Positions 34,902 through 46,339 of a DNA stretch of 64,000 nt are shown piece after piece. The stretch covers positions 6,324,001 through 6,388,000 of the forward strand of contig NC_062257.1 of assembly GCF_905475465.1 (NCBI RefSeq), in the 5' to 3' direction. This DNA is from Pieris napi. Taxonomy: Eukaryota; Arthropoda; Insecta; Lepidoptera; Pieridae. The notes below the pieces were generated by a model. The model worked only from the letters and a program-made list of their open reading frames with translations. It had not been told where the DNA came from and ran no database searches. Positions within the stretch are counted from its first letter, which is position 1. Every line of letters starts with the position of its first letter. Position numbers and translations under genes: made by a program.

Positions 34902-35200
34902 CTTAGAGCCTAAAAGTCGATGGTGTGTTAGGCACAAGAGGCTGATCTCCTACTTGTATATTAGATTGATAAATGATCATGAAACAGATACAGAAATCAG
35001 AGGTCCAGACCTAAAAAGGTTGTAGCGTCACCTGGAAAACATCGTTAGGATACCGGCTTGGCTTAGATCTATAAAGTCGACCGTGTGTTAGGCACAGGAG
35101 GCTGATCACCTGCTTATTAGATTGACTATCATGAAACAGATACATAAATTTAAGGTTATCCTACCCGGTTATCTCCAGACCTAAAATGGTTGTAGCGTTA
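34902..35200 (+). mobile_element. SINE-A body pieces (target of the copia element)
   Basis: Two successive SINE-A body segments (breaks near 35035), each with TACCGGCTTGGCTTAG-type or GGCACA(A/G)GAGGCTGAT sequence. The copia insertion at CTTAG separates this from 30265-30300. Confidence 0.6.
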
Positions 35201-35274
35201 GGTACTGATTTATTTATTGTTATATAGTTTCAAATTTATATAAATCATTTTTATAGATCATTTTTAAATCTAAT

Positions 35275-36325
35275 AGGCAAGTAGGTGATCAGCCTCCAGT
35301 GCCTGACACACGCCGTCGTCTTTTTGGGTCTAAGACATGTCGTTTTTCTCACGATGTTTTCCTTCACCGCCGAGGATCGAACCCACGACCTCAGGTATGA
35401 GAGTCGCACGCTAGAGCAGTGGCGTAGCTACCAAGGGGCTAGGCGGGGCAGTGCCCCGGGGCCCTCAAGCTCAGGGGGCCCTCGAATCCTCACCAGAAAT
35501 CTCGATGATTCTGAGGTTTTGGAAATTTCTCCCATTTTCAAAATAAATATAACAGGTTGCAACCCCACTTTAATCAAGACATTAATTTGAGAGAAATTCA
35601 AAAGTTATGCCTAGGAAATTCCCCTAAATTCTTTCTGTAGGTTGGCAGTGTTATCAATTTGACGGATAGTGCATTTTATTATTCATCGATGTGCGTTTTA
35701 TTGTGAATTCGAGTTAAGATTTTTTTTTTGAGAATGGTTAAAAAATTCATGCTGTATCATGAGTAAGCTAATGTCAATAAACTTCTTGTACTGGTCAATA
35801 TAGTGGTTCAATTTTATTTGATTTTATCACTCATATTGATGTCCGTTAAAGTCAATAAATCGTGTCAAATCTAAAGATTTCGGCTACAGCTCATTGTAGT
35901 TCAAGTTATAACGCGAATTAGATAGCAATTGAAAACAAAGCCGCATCAAGTCTGGATTTAAACGAAGCCATTGATACTTTTGCGAAAACTAAAGCTAGAT
36001 TTTTTTTTAAATATAATTGTTATTTAGTCAGTTGGTAGGCCCGACCTTTATATAATAAACCCTTGAATCTTCTCTATTTCATTTTATTCGACGAACCTAC
36101 ACCAAGTTAATTGTAATTTATGTTGTTACTGTTTAATATTTTTATTACCTGACCTGCACAAAAAGAGCATAAGTAGCTTAGCATTTTTAAAGTATTTGTA
36201 TATTTCATATTTTTATTTGATCCTAATCAGTTTACATAGCAGTGGGGCCCCATTTTTTAATTTGCCCCAGGGCCCTTGGTGACCTAGCTACGCCACTGCG
36301 CTAGAGCCACTAGGCCAACACTGCT
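35275..36325 (-). mobile_element. tRNA-derived SINE-A, split by the hAT element
   Basis: SINE sequence at 35275-35416 (CACCTACTTGCC family body and a box-B-like GGATCGAACCCACGACC) continues at 36307-36325 (CCACTAGGCCAACACTGC), the head of the SINE in reverse. Confidence 0.75.
35417..36298 (+). mobile_element. hAT-type non-autonomous element (882 bp)
   Basis: Termini CAGTGGCGTAGCTA and TAGCTACGCCACTG are inverted repeats. An exact 8-bp target duplication CGCTAGAG flanks it (35409-35416 and 36299-36306). No transposase remains. It split a SINE. Confidence 0.9.
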
Positions 36326-36637
36326 TTTTTTATATTTACATTAGCAAAGGCACAGTCAAACAGAATGCACGTACTATGGGAAGAACATGCTAACAAGTTG
36401 GTGTAATCAAGGAAAAACGCATAATTAATGCTAAATGTAAACAGAAATCTCATTCCGATGAATTGTTTATTTATTTCATAACACACAAATAATATTATTT
36501 TTAACTGAATACTTGCGAATAAGTATCGTAAGTATCGCGAGGAAATGTCAGCCAGAGGGACCTTTTTAAATTTATTTTAGTTTTCTGTGGATCCATTTTT
36601 AATTCTACTATTTACAATACAATACAATATGTATGTA

Positions 36638-36837
36638 CAGATACCGGCAAACATCTTGAACAAATGTCCTTGCCTGCGCAGAAGCGATTTTTTGGAATCA
36701 CTGGGAGGAATCAGCGGGAGAGTGACATGTCAATCGCGTGATTGGTAAATCAGTTGACGTTTGTGTCCCGCGCTGCGTACGATGCGCAAACTTTCCCCCG
36801 CTCCGTTGTTTAATGCTCAAGAATTTCCCGGTATCTG
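36638..36837. mobile_element. Short Tc1/mariner-like MITE (200 bp)
   Basis: Imperfect inverted termini CAGATACCGGCAAAC and TTTCCCGGTATCTG, with TA on both sides (36636-36637, 36838-36839). GC-rich interior, no ORF. Confidence 0.7.
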
Positions 36838-36974
36838 TAGTATATGTAGTATGTACGTATATAGGCTACTGCACAGGTCTCCTATAGGCACCAGCCTCTC
36901 ACAAAGACGGTCAATACTGCATGTTAACCCGTAAAATGCGATATTGTGAAGAGACAAATAAACTTTATTACACG

Positions 36975-37220
36975 CTTTATATTAGCTTCACCTGTATGTA
37001 TGTATGTATGTAACCGACTCCTTCGGACTCGATTTTGACCCACTTGTAACGGACAGATTTAATTCAAACTTTGCGCACCTGTCAAAGATCGATGACAATG
37101 CAATAATCCGAAAAAAAAAAAAATTAACTAAAACATAAATAATAGTTAAAAAAAACTAAAAAAACACGCTTTTAAAGCACATCAAACTAAAAAGTGAAAA
37201 AAATCCTAATTTAGGCTTAA
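36975..37220. repeat. Copy of the 23.7-kb repeat
   Basis: CACGCTTTATATTAGCTTCA to AAAGCACATCAAACTAAAAA. The right half is absent. Confidence 0.6.
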
Positions 37221-37865
37221 CCTATTATTTATTTTTATTTTTAATCTGGCGCTACCAATCGGACAAATATTGGTACAAATATAGATCACTGTGAGACAGC
37301 GAGAACTCGTTTGGGGCCGTTCAAGTTTTACGTAATAAATAAGCAAATTTACTGCAATTTATTTTGGTTCTGACTAAATTTTATTCTAGAACTAAATCTG
37401 TCAGCTATAAATACGTACAGAAAAAGGCCTATTAATTGTTTTGTCGTGTATTGTTTTCGAATACTTCGTTTCCGTTTGTACTCATACGGCCAAAACCAAT
37501 ATGCAATATCAATCCAATTTTAGCTGTCATAGACTGACAATTCAATCCATTTCTAATGAAAAGCATGCCAATATTCAATACATGGACTGAGATACCATCT
37601 GGAGCAATCGGTCTTTAGATATGAATCAGTCCAAGATTGGTTATAATCATAGATTGAGGATACATTATTAATTTTGGCCGATAGTGATTTCAATAACAAT
37701 GAGTGACGTCATATATTTGGAGTGCCTCTATTATGTTAAGGCCGTTTGTGTCTTGGTTATTTTATTAGGTAAGGGTAGGGTTTTCGGTATTTGATGTTTG
37801 GGAATTATGCGCTCGTGGCCTCAGGTAGCCTTACGGGTTGTTAGGGCCCAATCAATACACGAAAG

Positions 37866-37960
37866 TTTCTAATTTCACATTTACTGCCAGTTCTTAAATC
37901 GTAGAACGGATCAGAACTGGCAATAAAGTCTCTAAACGAATAATTTATAAAACGCACTAA
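37866..37960 (-). repeat. LINE 3'-end fragment
   Basis: Short copy of the same block (CATTTACTGCCAGTTCTTAA and GAACTGGCAATAAAG). Confidence 0.5.
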
Positions 37961-38108
37961 AAATAATGAAAAGTTTTCAAAATATTCATTTAAAAGATTT
38001 TTGTTTGCAAAGTTTGTAAGGAACTGATGAAATAATTATAAAAATACTAGAGCTACTAATTTCAGCTACATGTTTCTAGGTGTTTAAAAGCTAAATATTT
38101 CTAGAGTT

Positions 38109-38305
38109 CAAGTATTACGTAACGAATTTGGGGGGGGGGGTCCTATTGTAAAACGTTACGATTCGGGGGGAGGATTGTATTCCGCGTTATTATTAATATT
38201 ATTTTCGACCTTCCGTACATAAAAACGTTACGGCGCGTTACATGGGGGGGGGGGGGGGGCAAATAATCTCCAAAACATTGCGTGACGTAATACTTGAACG
38301 CTCCC
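38109..38305. mobile_element. GGGAGCG MITE, inverted and shortened
   Basis: Reverse copy with G-runs in place of C-runs. Right end ACTTGAACGCTCCC then TAA. Confidence 0.75.
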
Positions 38306-38505
38306 TAAGACACGAACATATTTATATATGTTAAAATTTAATTTTATTACTTTTAATAGACAATTTAGGAAGGAAAACAACAGAAAAACATTACTCATTC
38401 GTTGACGTCAATCCGTTAACGGGTAAAGTGCGAAATTATCTTTAGACTTGTATATGTATTTGAATAATATAATATAGTGAGATACGTGGGTCAATTCGTC
38501 CTCTA

Positions 38506-38758
38506 TTTTTTTTTTTAAAGAATTCACACCAATTGACCTAGTCCCATGCTAAGCTGGTGAAGCTTGTGTTATGGGTACTAGGCAACGGCTATACATACAT
38601 ATTATAGATAGATATACATATAAATACATATTTAAACACCCAAGACCTAAGCACAGCACCAAATGCTCATCACATCGAAGTTCGTCTCAGCCGGGGATCG
38701 CACCCGGGACCCATGGATTTGCAGTCAGGGGTACTAACCACTAGACCAATGAGTCGTC
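38506..38758 (-). mobile_element. SINE-B copy
   Basis: Same layout as the copy at 4.2 kb. The head has ACTAGACCAATGAGTCGTC. Confidence 0.8.
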
Positions 38759-39089
38759 TATGTAGGAAAGAAAATATAACAATAACGTTAAGACAGGTTT
38801 ACGAGTTTGCGTGTTTGCCGCACTAGTTCCTATGTCGGAGATTATTCGACCCGACCAAGTTCTTACGCAAATGTACTGCAATGTAGCTGCATTGTGCGAT
38901 TTCTTAATGCGTTTTAAGTTTATTTCTCACATAGTTATACTATCAGTTTAGTAATTGTTTAGTCCCAGTTGGAGTCACCTGTCCAATCAGGAATCCCCAT
39001 TACTATATATATCGCACAACTGAAGGCTGTACGTATTTTTACGTATTCTAAATTATCGTATGAATGGTGGTAGGAATAATTATATATTA

Positions 39090-39207
39090 CTAGCTGGCCT
39101 GGCGAACATCGTACCGCCTAACAGTCGATTCTTTATTTTTTTTAAATACTTATTCTGCTATTCGGGACACCGGTCTAGCTAGTAAGATAAAAAAAAGAAA
39201 GTTGATA
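39090..39207 (-). repeat. Inverted duplicate of the family 4 Helitron 3' end
   Basis: Reverse complement of about 39527-39643, including CTAG, GGCGAACATCGTACC and TTCTGCTATTCGGGACACC. Confidence 0.85.
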
Positions 39208-39217
39208 AGACAACCTA

Positions 39218-39643
39218 TCTAATATATAAAAATGAAACCCGTTTTCTGTTGTCATGACATAACATGAAAACGGCTTGACCGATTTGTCTAATTCTTTTTT
39301 TATAATATTCCTTGAAGTACGAGGATGGTTCTTACGGAGAGAAAAATTTAAAAAAAATTGAGGGAAAAAGTCTAAAAACAACACTTTTCTATATTCCCAT
39401 ACAAAATATTCGTAATAACATTTAAAGGCAATTTGAACTTTGATACCATATCATAAAGTTCAAGTGTTAGTGGAGGGGTTCCGGGAAGGTAAATTTTTAT
39501 TTTTTTGACATAATTTATTTGTTGTATTATCAACTTTCTTTTTTTTATCTTACTAGCTAGACCGGTGTCCCGAATAGCAGAATAAGTATTAAAAAAATAA
39601 AGAATCGACTGTTAGGCGGTACGATGTTCGCCAGGCCAGCTAG
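39218..39643 (+). mobile_element. Family 4 Helitron
   Basis: Begins TCTAATATATAAAAATGAAA after A and ends CAGGCCAGCTAG before T. Its last ~115 bp are duplicated in inverted form at 39090-39207. Confidence 0.75.
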
Positions 39644-39675
39644 TTTTTTTTATTATAAAAACGCAAAATAAATTA

Positions 39676-42600
39676 TAAAGTCAAAGTCAAAGTCAAAGTC
39701 AAATCGTTTATTTCAATTAGACCATCTAAAATGGCACTTTTGAACGTCAAAAAAAAAAAAAAATATAAAGATGATTCTAGTTGCCCCTTCCAAAAGGTAG
39801 TTTCGTGTGGAGAAGAATGGGCAAGAAACTCCACACTTACTCTTTTAAAATAGGTTTACAATATTTTGTTACATTTGTTAAATAATTATATGTGAAGACA
39901 ATGTACTCTTAGAATAAACTACTATACTAAAAAAGTTAGTATACATGTTCCTCACATATTTACAAATATCGAAACCGTAGAATATTAACATTAAAGAGTA
40001 ATAAAAATATTTAAAAAAAAACACAACAAAACAGTGTGTGAGATACAAAAAAAAAATAATAATAATAATAATTACATTTGTAGCATTAAAGCAAAAAATC
40101 AGCAACCAATTTGATTTTGTCCAGGCTATAGAGCCAATCATAGGATTGTCCTATGGAGCAGGACCAGCATGTTTCCAAGCATTCTTATCTTGAATATAAT
40201 CATCTAATTTGTAATATGCTTGTTTACAAAGTGTACTTTTAATAAAACATTTAAATTTTCGTTCATTTAGTTTTAAAATGTCACAAGGTATTTTATTGTA
40301 ACATTTCACACAGTACCCCATAAATGAATTTTGAACTTTGGCTAATCTGAAAGATGGTTGAGCTATTTTATCTTTATTTCTAGTACTAAAATTATGTCTT
40401 TCATTTATTTTACAAAAAAGATGTAGATTCTTTCTTACATACATAATATTTTCATAAATGAATTGGCAAGGTACTGTCATAATATTAATCTTTTTAAATA
40501 GTTCCCTGAGAGATTCGCAACGACGTAGATTATAAATGGCTCTGACCGCTCTCTTTTGCAAAATAAAAATGGATTCTATGTCAGCAGCCCGACCCCACAG
40601 TAAAATGCCGTAAGACATTATGCTGTGAAAGTAGCTAAAATAGACCAAACGCGCAGTTTCTACATTGGTTAAATATCTTATCTTTCTAACCGCATAAACG
40701 GCTGAGCTCAGCCGCCCCGCAAGAGATGTGATATGAGGTCCCCATTGTAACTTCTCGTCTAGCGTAATGCCTAGGAAAACCGTTTGATTAATAAATTCCA
40801 GTTTTCCTTCATTCAACATTATGTCACATTCCTTACTTTTAACATTTGGCAACGTAAATCTAATACATTTAGTTTTTTTATCATTCAGTGCCAAATTGTT
40901 TACCGTAAACCAATTTTGGACCCGAAGGATAGAGTTATTCACGTCGTCACGATTTTGTGACCGTCGATCTACTTTAAAAATCAATGATGTGTCATCTGCA
41001 AATAACACCATCTTCGGTTTATTCTGAACTAATTGGGGTAAATCATTTATGTATACTAAAAAGAGGAATGGACCCAATATTGAACCTTGAGGAACGCCCA
41101 TTGTAATTTCAGACCCTAACGAGTTTATGCCGTTAACCTGAACTTTAACCTGTCTGTTTTTCAAGTAAGATCTTAGTAAGTCCAGAGCTTTGTTCTTAAT
41201 CCCGTAGTGATTAAGTTTCAGCAGAAGAGTCTCATGGTCTACGCAATCGAACGCCTTCGAAAGGTCGCAAAAGATTCCAATGGCATCTTGTGCTTCCTCC
41301 CAAGCGTTAAAAATGTTCTTGATTAGGGAGACACCGGCGTCAGTTGTACAACGCCCTTTGGTGAAACCGTACTGTTGTTCATGAAAGATGGAGTTTTTAT
41401 TAAAGTGACATAACATTTGATTGAGCATTAACTTTTCAAACACCTTACTGAGAGCTGGCAGAATTGACACAGGTCTATAATTATTGGGTTCTTTACTATC
41501 ACCGGATTTGAACAACGGAACTACTTTACTGTGTTTCATGAGATCCGGAAAGACTCCTTGGTCTATGCTGGTGTTAAATATGAAAGCTAAATAAGGCGCA
41601 ATAGTTTCGATGATAGAACTACAGACTTTTACAGACAATCCCCAAAGATCTTCTGTAGATTTAATTTTAAGATCTTTAAAAGCTTTTATAACAGCCTGGG
41701 GGTTTGTATATTGAAATCGAAACTCCGTAGGGCATGCCCTTACATTCTTCGTAAGTAACGCAAAAGAAAGTGCGGATGATGAACTTAAAGCTTCGGTAGT
41801 TTTAAAGGGAATATTGATAAAAAAGTTTTCAAATTCCTGAGCTATTTCTGCATTTGAGTTTATTGGGCCATGTGCAGTCTCTAAGTTAAATTCAGTATTA
41901 CGCTGTTTTTTTCTACCAGTTTCATTATTTATTATTTGCCAGGTAGTTTTTATTTTGTCATCCGCTGATTTTATTTTATTACTAATATACAGTGCTTTAG
42001 CAATTTTGCACACACTTTTAAAAGTTTTTGAATATTTCGCAACATGCTGATGAAAGTTTGTATTTTTTACATGTTGCCTTAGGCCATACAGTTCAAAAAG
42101 TTTATCCCTGCTCTTACGAATACCTGGAGTCGCCCAATCACTAAATAAGAACTTGGTGTAAATACTTTTTGTCTTTTGTGGAACAATGTCATTAAATTGC
42201 GATTTTAACAAGGTAAAAAACTCCGCATAGAACTCATTAGGGTCCCAAATATTATTAAAGTTTTGAACACACAATTTACTGGTCAAGGTATTATTTAATT
42301 TCTCTAAATTGTTACATGTAATTGGCCTATACCTTATTTGAATTTTTTGTACAGGTATGTAGGCACAAAACGTTATTGTTTGTCCACTGTGATCAGAAGG
42401 CAATTTATTAACAATTTCTTTATGTAAGTAATCACAATTACAAAAAATATTATCTATACAAGTGGCAGAAGAAGCTGTCACTCTAGTTGGTTCCATAAAA
42501 ACATTAGACAGATTAAATGATTTAAAAAGACTTATTAATCTGATACTATTTGAGTTTGTTTCTAATAAGTTAATATTAAAATCACCACTTATGATGATTG

Positions 42601-43072
42601 ATTTACTACTAGTACTAAGTTTTTTTAACACATCTTCCATTACAGAATCAAATACAGATAGATTCTGATAGCCCGGAGGTCTGTAAACACATACTACAAC
42701 ATGCTTATCGAGCTCGACACAGGACAATTCTATAGAATGTTCAACTGACAATCTGATAATGTCTTTCCTTTCTTTAGATTTAACAGAATTTTTGATTAAT
42801 ATTAATGATCCACCGTGTATCATACACTTCCGGCTGAAATAGCTAACTACACAATAATTTTCATAATTAATAGACATTATCTGATGATCATTTAACCAAT
42901 GTTCAGTTAAACAAATAATATCGAACTTGGTTTTTTCTAAAAACATTTCTATTTCCAGTAATTTGGAAGAGCAACCTTGAATATTCTGATGAAATAATCT
43001 TAAAGTATGTTGCTTTCCTTTTGGTTTATTAAAACATGTTAAATTGCCAGAAGCTACCTTTTTATTATCCAC
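39676..43072 (-). mobile_element. Jockey/CR1-like LINE, probably truncated before ORF1
   Basis: Contains a complete-looking ORF2 (40151-43072) and about 475 bp of 3' untranslated sequence ending in a short tandem tail (TTTGAC)n at 39678-39703, not a long poly(A). No ORF1 is seen upstream. At about 43085 the sequence changes to an unrelated repeat block also present near 3.2 kb. Confidence 0.85.
40151..43072 (-). CDS. LINE ORF2: endonuclease-reverse transcriptase
   Basis: About 970 residues without interruption. The apyrimidinic-endonuclease-like domain starts at RLFHQNIQGCSSKLLEIE, with ICLTEHWL, VVCVYRPPG, ISGDFNINLLE and PSDHSGQ. The reverse transcriptase has NNYRPVSILPALSKVFEKLM, DLSKAFDCVDH, GVPQGSILGPFLFLVYIND and the catalytic FADDTS. 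The C-terminal part has ILLWGRAADIE and LQKRAVRAI, typical of Jockey/CR1-group elements. No ATG lies near the start. The frame opens at a GTG close to the truncation point, so the true N-terminus is uncertain. Its open frame suggests a fairly young copy. Confidence 0.93.
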   Translation of the reverse strand: MDNKKVASGNLTCFNKPKGKQHTLRLFHQNIQGCSSKLLEIEMFLEKTKFDIICLTEHWLNDHQIMSINYENYCVVSYFSRKCMIHGGSLILIKNSVKSKERKDIIRLSVEHSIELSCVELDKHVVVCVYRPPGYQNLSVFDSVMEDVLKKLSTSSKSIIISGDFNINLLETNSNSIRLISLFKSFNLSNVFMEPTRVTASSATCIDNIFCNCDYLHKEIVNKLPSDHSGQTITFCAYIPVQKIQIRYRPITCNNLEKLNNTLTSKLCVQNFNNIWDPNEFYAEFFTLLKSQFNDIVPQKTKSIYTKFLFSDWATPGIRKSRDKLFELYGLRQHVKNTNFHQHVAKYSKTFKSVCKIAKALYISNKIKSADDKIKTTWQIINNETGRKKQRNTEFNLETAHGPINSNAEIAQEFENFFINIPFKTTEALSSSSALSFALLTKNVRACPTEFRFQYTNPQAVIKAFKDLKIKSTEDLWGLSVKVCSSIIETIAPYLAFIFNTSIDQGVFPDLMKHSKVVPLFKSGDSKEPNNYRPVSILPALSKVFEKLMLNQMLCHFNKNSIFHEQQYGFTKGRCTTDAGVSLIKNIFNAWEEAQDAIGIFCDLSKAFDCVDHETLLLKLNHYGIKNKALDLLRSYLKNRQVKVQVNGINSLGSEITMGVPQGSILGPFLFLVYINDLPQLVQNKPKMVLFADDTSLIFKVDRRSQNRDDVNNSILRVQNWFTVNNLALNDKKTKCIRFTLPNVKSKECDIMLNEGKLEFINQTVFLGITLDEKLQWGPHITSLAGRLSSAVYAVRKIRYLTNVETARLVYFSYFHSIMSYGILLWGRAADIESIFILQKRAVRAIYNLRRCESLRELFKKINIMTVPCQFIYENIMYVRKNLHLFCKINERHNFSTRNKDKIAQPSFRLAKVQNSFMGYCVKCYNKIPCDILKLNERKFKCFIKSTLCKQAYYKLDDYIQDKNAWKHAGPAP

Positions 43073-43091
43073 AAATAATAATTGATTATTT

Positions 43092-43196
43092 AAACGGTAA
43101 CTCTGCAGGGGTTGAGCTTAGGGACCTCCCGTAGAACAATTTTTTGCAGCTGATGACCTCATCTATCCCCTAGTTGCGTTTGATCCACGACTTTTT
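43092..43196 (-). repeat. Repeat block shared with 3200-3310
   Basis: Inverted relative to the other copy, with a few differences. It abuts the 5' break of the LINE. Confidence 0.6.
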
Positions 43197-43204
43197 AGCC
43201 ACTC

Positions 43205-43370
43205 TGTATATGTCTTATGAATTTTTGCACTTCATGCGCTTGCCATATCTATATTTTTTTCTCACATTGCTTGCCTGGAAGAGATCGCTCGATAAGGCCG
43301 CCAGTTGCACTTCTTTTCATTTAATATTATATGTATGTAAGAAAGTGTTAATAAATAATCTTATTAACTA
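43205..43370 (+). repeat. LINE 3'-end fragment (GCCTGGAAG type)
   Basis: Contains TTGCCTGGAAGAGATCGCTC and AAGGCCGCCAGTTGC. A related copy lies at about 4000-4225. Confidence 0.55.
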
Positions 43371-43669
43371 ATAATATAATCTGAGCTCTACAAACATGTA
43401 GGTCTCCCTTGACAGAAATGTTATTAATTACATAACACATTGCCAATCAAATTGTGACTTCCACCTCAGATGTCTGGAATCCGTAGACCAAGTCTAGTTA
43501 TATCCAGATTATGTATCCGACCCAAAAGTATCCTAAAAACACTGACAAAGCAAGCTCTCTTCTGAGGCGTAGCTGGTCATAACCCACCATACCCAGAAAA
43601 AGCAGGGTTGGGTACATAAGCGGATACAAAGGCTACACTCCATATTGAATGAATCATAAAAAAAGGGGT

Positions 43670-44035
43670 GCGTGTACTTATGTACGCGCGTAAGAAGTTA
43701 AACTTCTTTGGCGTTATTAAAAATAGTTTTTGAATGCATGCAAATAATTAATTACAATTAATTATTAATCAAAGAATGGAAAAGGAGTCATGATAGTCAA
43801 TAAAGTTCAGTTTACATTTGAAAAATAAATAAATATTTATTATTATTCTCTTACATTAAGTGTAACATAAATTCTATTATTATTCGAATGTTGTTTTTAA
43901 ATTATGTCCAATGCCGTAGCATCTTCCGTGGGCAACTTCATTCTGTTAATTTTGTGTCACGGTGCGCGCGAATCGTAAAATTTCACTCTCATCAATTTTT
44001 CATAACGCGCCTAAAGAAGTATAACTTCAAAAAAC
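43670..44035 (+). repeat. Hairpin-ended repeat family (AAGAAGT...ACTTCTT)
   Basis: Begins GGGTGCGTGTACTTATGTAC (first hairpin) and GTAAGAAGTTAAACTTCTTT (second). Ends GCGCCTAAAGAAGTATAACT. The inverted copy at 53311-53735 matches closely along its whole length. Confidence 0.7.
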
Positions 44036-44299
44036 CTATATGAAGAGAACTTGTAGTATGCAGCAACGCTGTCAAATGCTTCGTATAATTCCATAGAGAC
44101 AGGAGTCGTCAAAACAAATGAAAATAGATTTTTTTTCCTCAACCCAAGATATGATTTATCGTTCAATGAATGGAAAATTTAGGTGAAATTATTTGATTAT
44201 ATATTAATCCTATTATCAGTGATTAACAATTCTTAATATATATTTTAATTTTGATTGCATATGGGACAGTTTTGTATAAGTAAGAGCTTTTTTAATCTT

Positions 44300-44540
44300 T
44301 GGACTAAACTCAAACTCAAAATAACTATTGATATAGGTAACCAAATACACTTATGAACTTTAACAAAGAAGATGACAAATTGATTCTAAACTTACATTTA
44401 TTACCAGCACGCAATTTAGGGCGTAGAGTGGGAAAGGAGAGTTCTTGCCCGGATTCTGAAGAGTCGGAGACTGGCAAGAAACTCTCCGCCAAATTTGTAA
44501 TCGCCAAGTTTTGAGTCATACAAATTGTGTAGCTGAATCA
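44300..44540 (-). repeat. LINE 3'-end fragment with (TTTGAG)n tail
   Basis: Begins with AAACTCAAACTCAAAATAAC (the tail in reverse) and contains the CTGGCAAGAAACTCTCCGCC block. Confidence 0.65.
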
Positions 44541-45002
44541 AAGTAATTGTGATATGACATCATACAAATAAACAAATTGACGTACATACTAAAATATAAA
44601 CGGTGCCGTTCCTACAACATGCAGACACGATCAGCGAAATTAAGTAGGCGCCACAAACAGTGATAATATACAATAAAAAATCTATAAATAAAAATAATTG
44701 AACTTTAAAATTATGTATTTTTAAATCGACAAATGAAACGCGAATTGAATTAGTCTTGAATTGACGTGGGCGAAATGAAAGCACCAAGGCCGGCAACGTA
44801 CTTGCGAGCCATCTGGAAATGTGAATGTCCATGGGCGTATTATTTAACATCAGATGAGTATGCCCGTTTGCCTCCTATTACATAGAAAAGTGCGTGCGTA
44901 CAAAATACACATGTCAGAAGTGAAACTTCTTTGGCAAACTAATTTTTAACTCTTGTTCATGTTTATACAAATCTAAAACTTTAGATTTCCGAGACTTACG
45001 CC

Positions 45003-45514
45003 CGAACCCAATAATCAATCCTTAATCTCAGATTGTTTGCAATCAAACCGTGATGGTCGATCGATCTCCCATATGCATCCCAGTAACCAAACCGTACGAA
45101 GACAATTTATTTTTGGCGACGGATAAAATGCTCTTTGTCGTTCCATTTTACCGAGTTTTCACTAATATTTGATAATCAATGTAAACCAAATAAAGTAAAT
45201 AAAACCGTACAAATAACATTAAAATATACATGTGTATGTTTAAAACATAACAAACAGTTTTTTTATTATTTAAAAAACTGGTGTAAGTTAAAATCTGTTA
45301 AAACCATTAACTGTTGAAATCGAGCTTTGGTCAACTGTAATTTTCATACAAAGGTCTATCCACAGACACCTATACGACCTCCCATGGATAGCGTGTATCG
45401 ACAGATGGCTATTGATACAATCCGATTGGTTATTGGCACACTTGTTACAACCGTTGTATTAAGATTACTATCTAAGATGGTGGATTATGGATTGAGATAG
45501 GTTATTGGGTCCGG
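45003..45514. mobile_element. MITE-like element with CCGAACCCAATAA ends
   Basis: Left CCCGAACCCAATAATCAATC, right GGTTATTGGGTCCGG. A related piece lies at 28710-28880. Confidence 0.6.
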
Positions 45515-45954
45515 TCGTTAGAGGGAGGGAAAAAGGAGGATATTTTAGGAATTTAATGAATTTAATTGTCATTATAATATTAAGTGTCGAAACACACGCA
45601 CTTTTTTTTAAGCAGAACTGGATAGATTTTTGGCCATGTTGACCTGATGTGACCTATTGGAGGGCACTCCTGTCCAGGAGATGGTTGTACTAAAATTACG
45701 CGTCATTCGTCTTGCTACATTACATACAGATATTATCTAATCTTGTCATGATTATTACTATGATAATTCTGGCAAACAAACAGGAAGATTAAAATGATCC
45801 GCATTCACCTAAAGCGCAATAGTAAATAGCAGAAGTTGCCAAATTTAGATATCTAGAAATCCTTTATAGTTTTTGGTAGGAACTAAATGAGTCACGCGAG
45901 CATTTATATAATTTAACAATTTTCTTAGGAGATCTATATGAAGTCTATGAACAA

Positions 45955-46135
45955 AAGACGACACTTTTGTCTTTCGTTTCCGATAAAAAATTTTTTTTTG
46001 AAGTTATACTTTTTTTGTCGCGTTAGGGAGTGATGAGAGTAAATTTTAACAATGCGCGCGCACACCGTCACACAAAACCGAGTTAAATTTTGACTACAGC
46101 TAACCCTGAAGTTAGCTATAGTCAAAATTTTACTT
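45955..46135 (-). repeat. Hairpin-ended repeat family, short piece
   Basis: TTGAAGTTATACTTTTTTTG and GTGATGAGAGTAAATTTTAA match one end of the 53.3-kb copy. Confidence 0.5.
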
Positions 46136-46339
46136 CAGAAATCTACTTGGGGACTCCCGCTGGGGGATGCGACCTCCACTTGTTTAAAAAGAGAGCATGC
46201 TCCTACCTATTAAAATGGCCTTTCCTATAAAAAATCAAGACAATTTGTTGACTTTAAATATACTTATAAAATAAATATTATTATTGTGAGAGTATTCTAT
46301 ATTTTAATTCATAATTTTATGTTTATAACTGTATTAATT

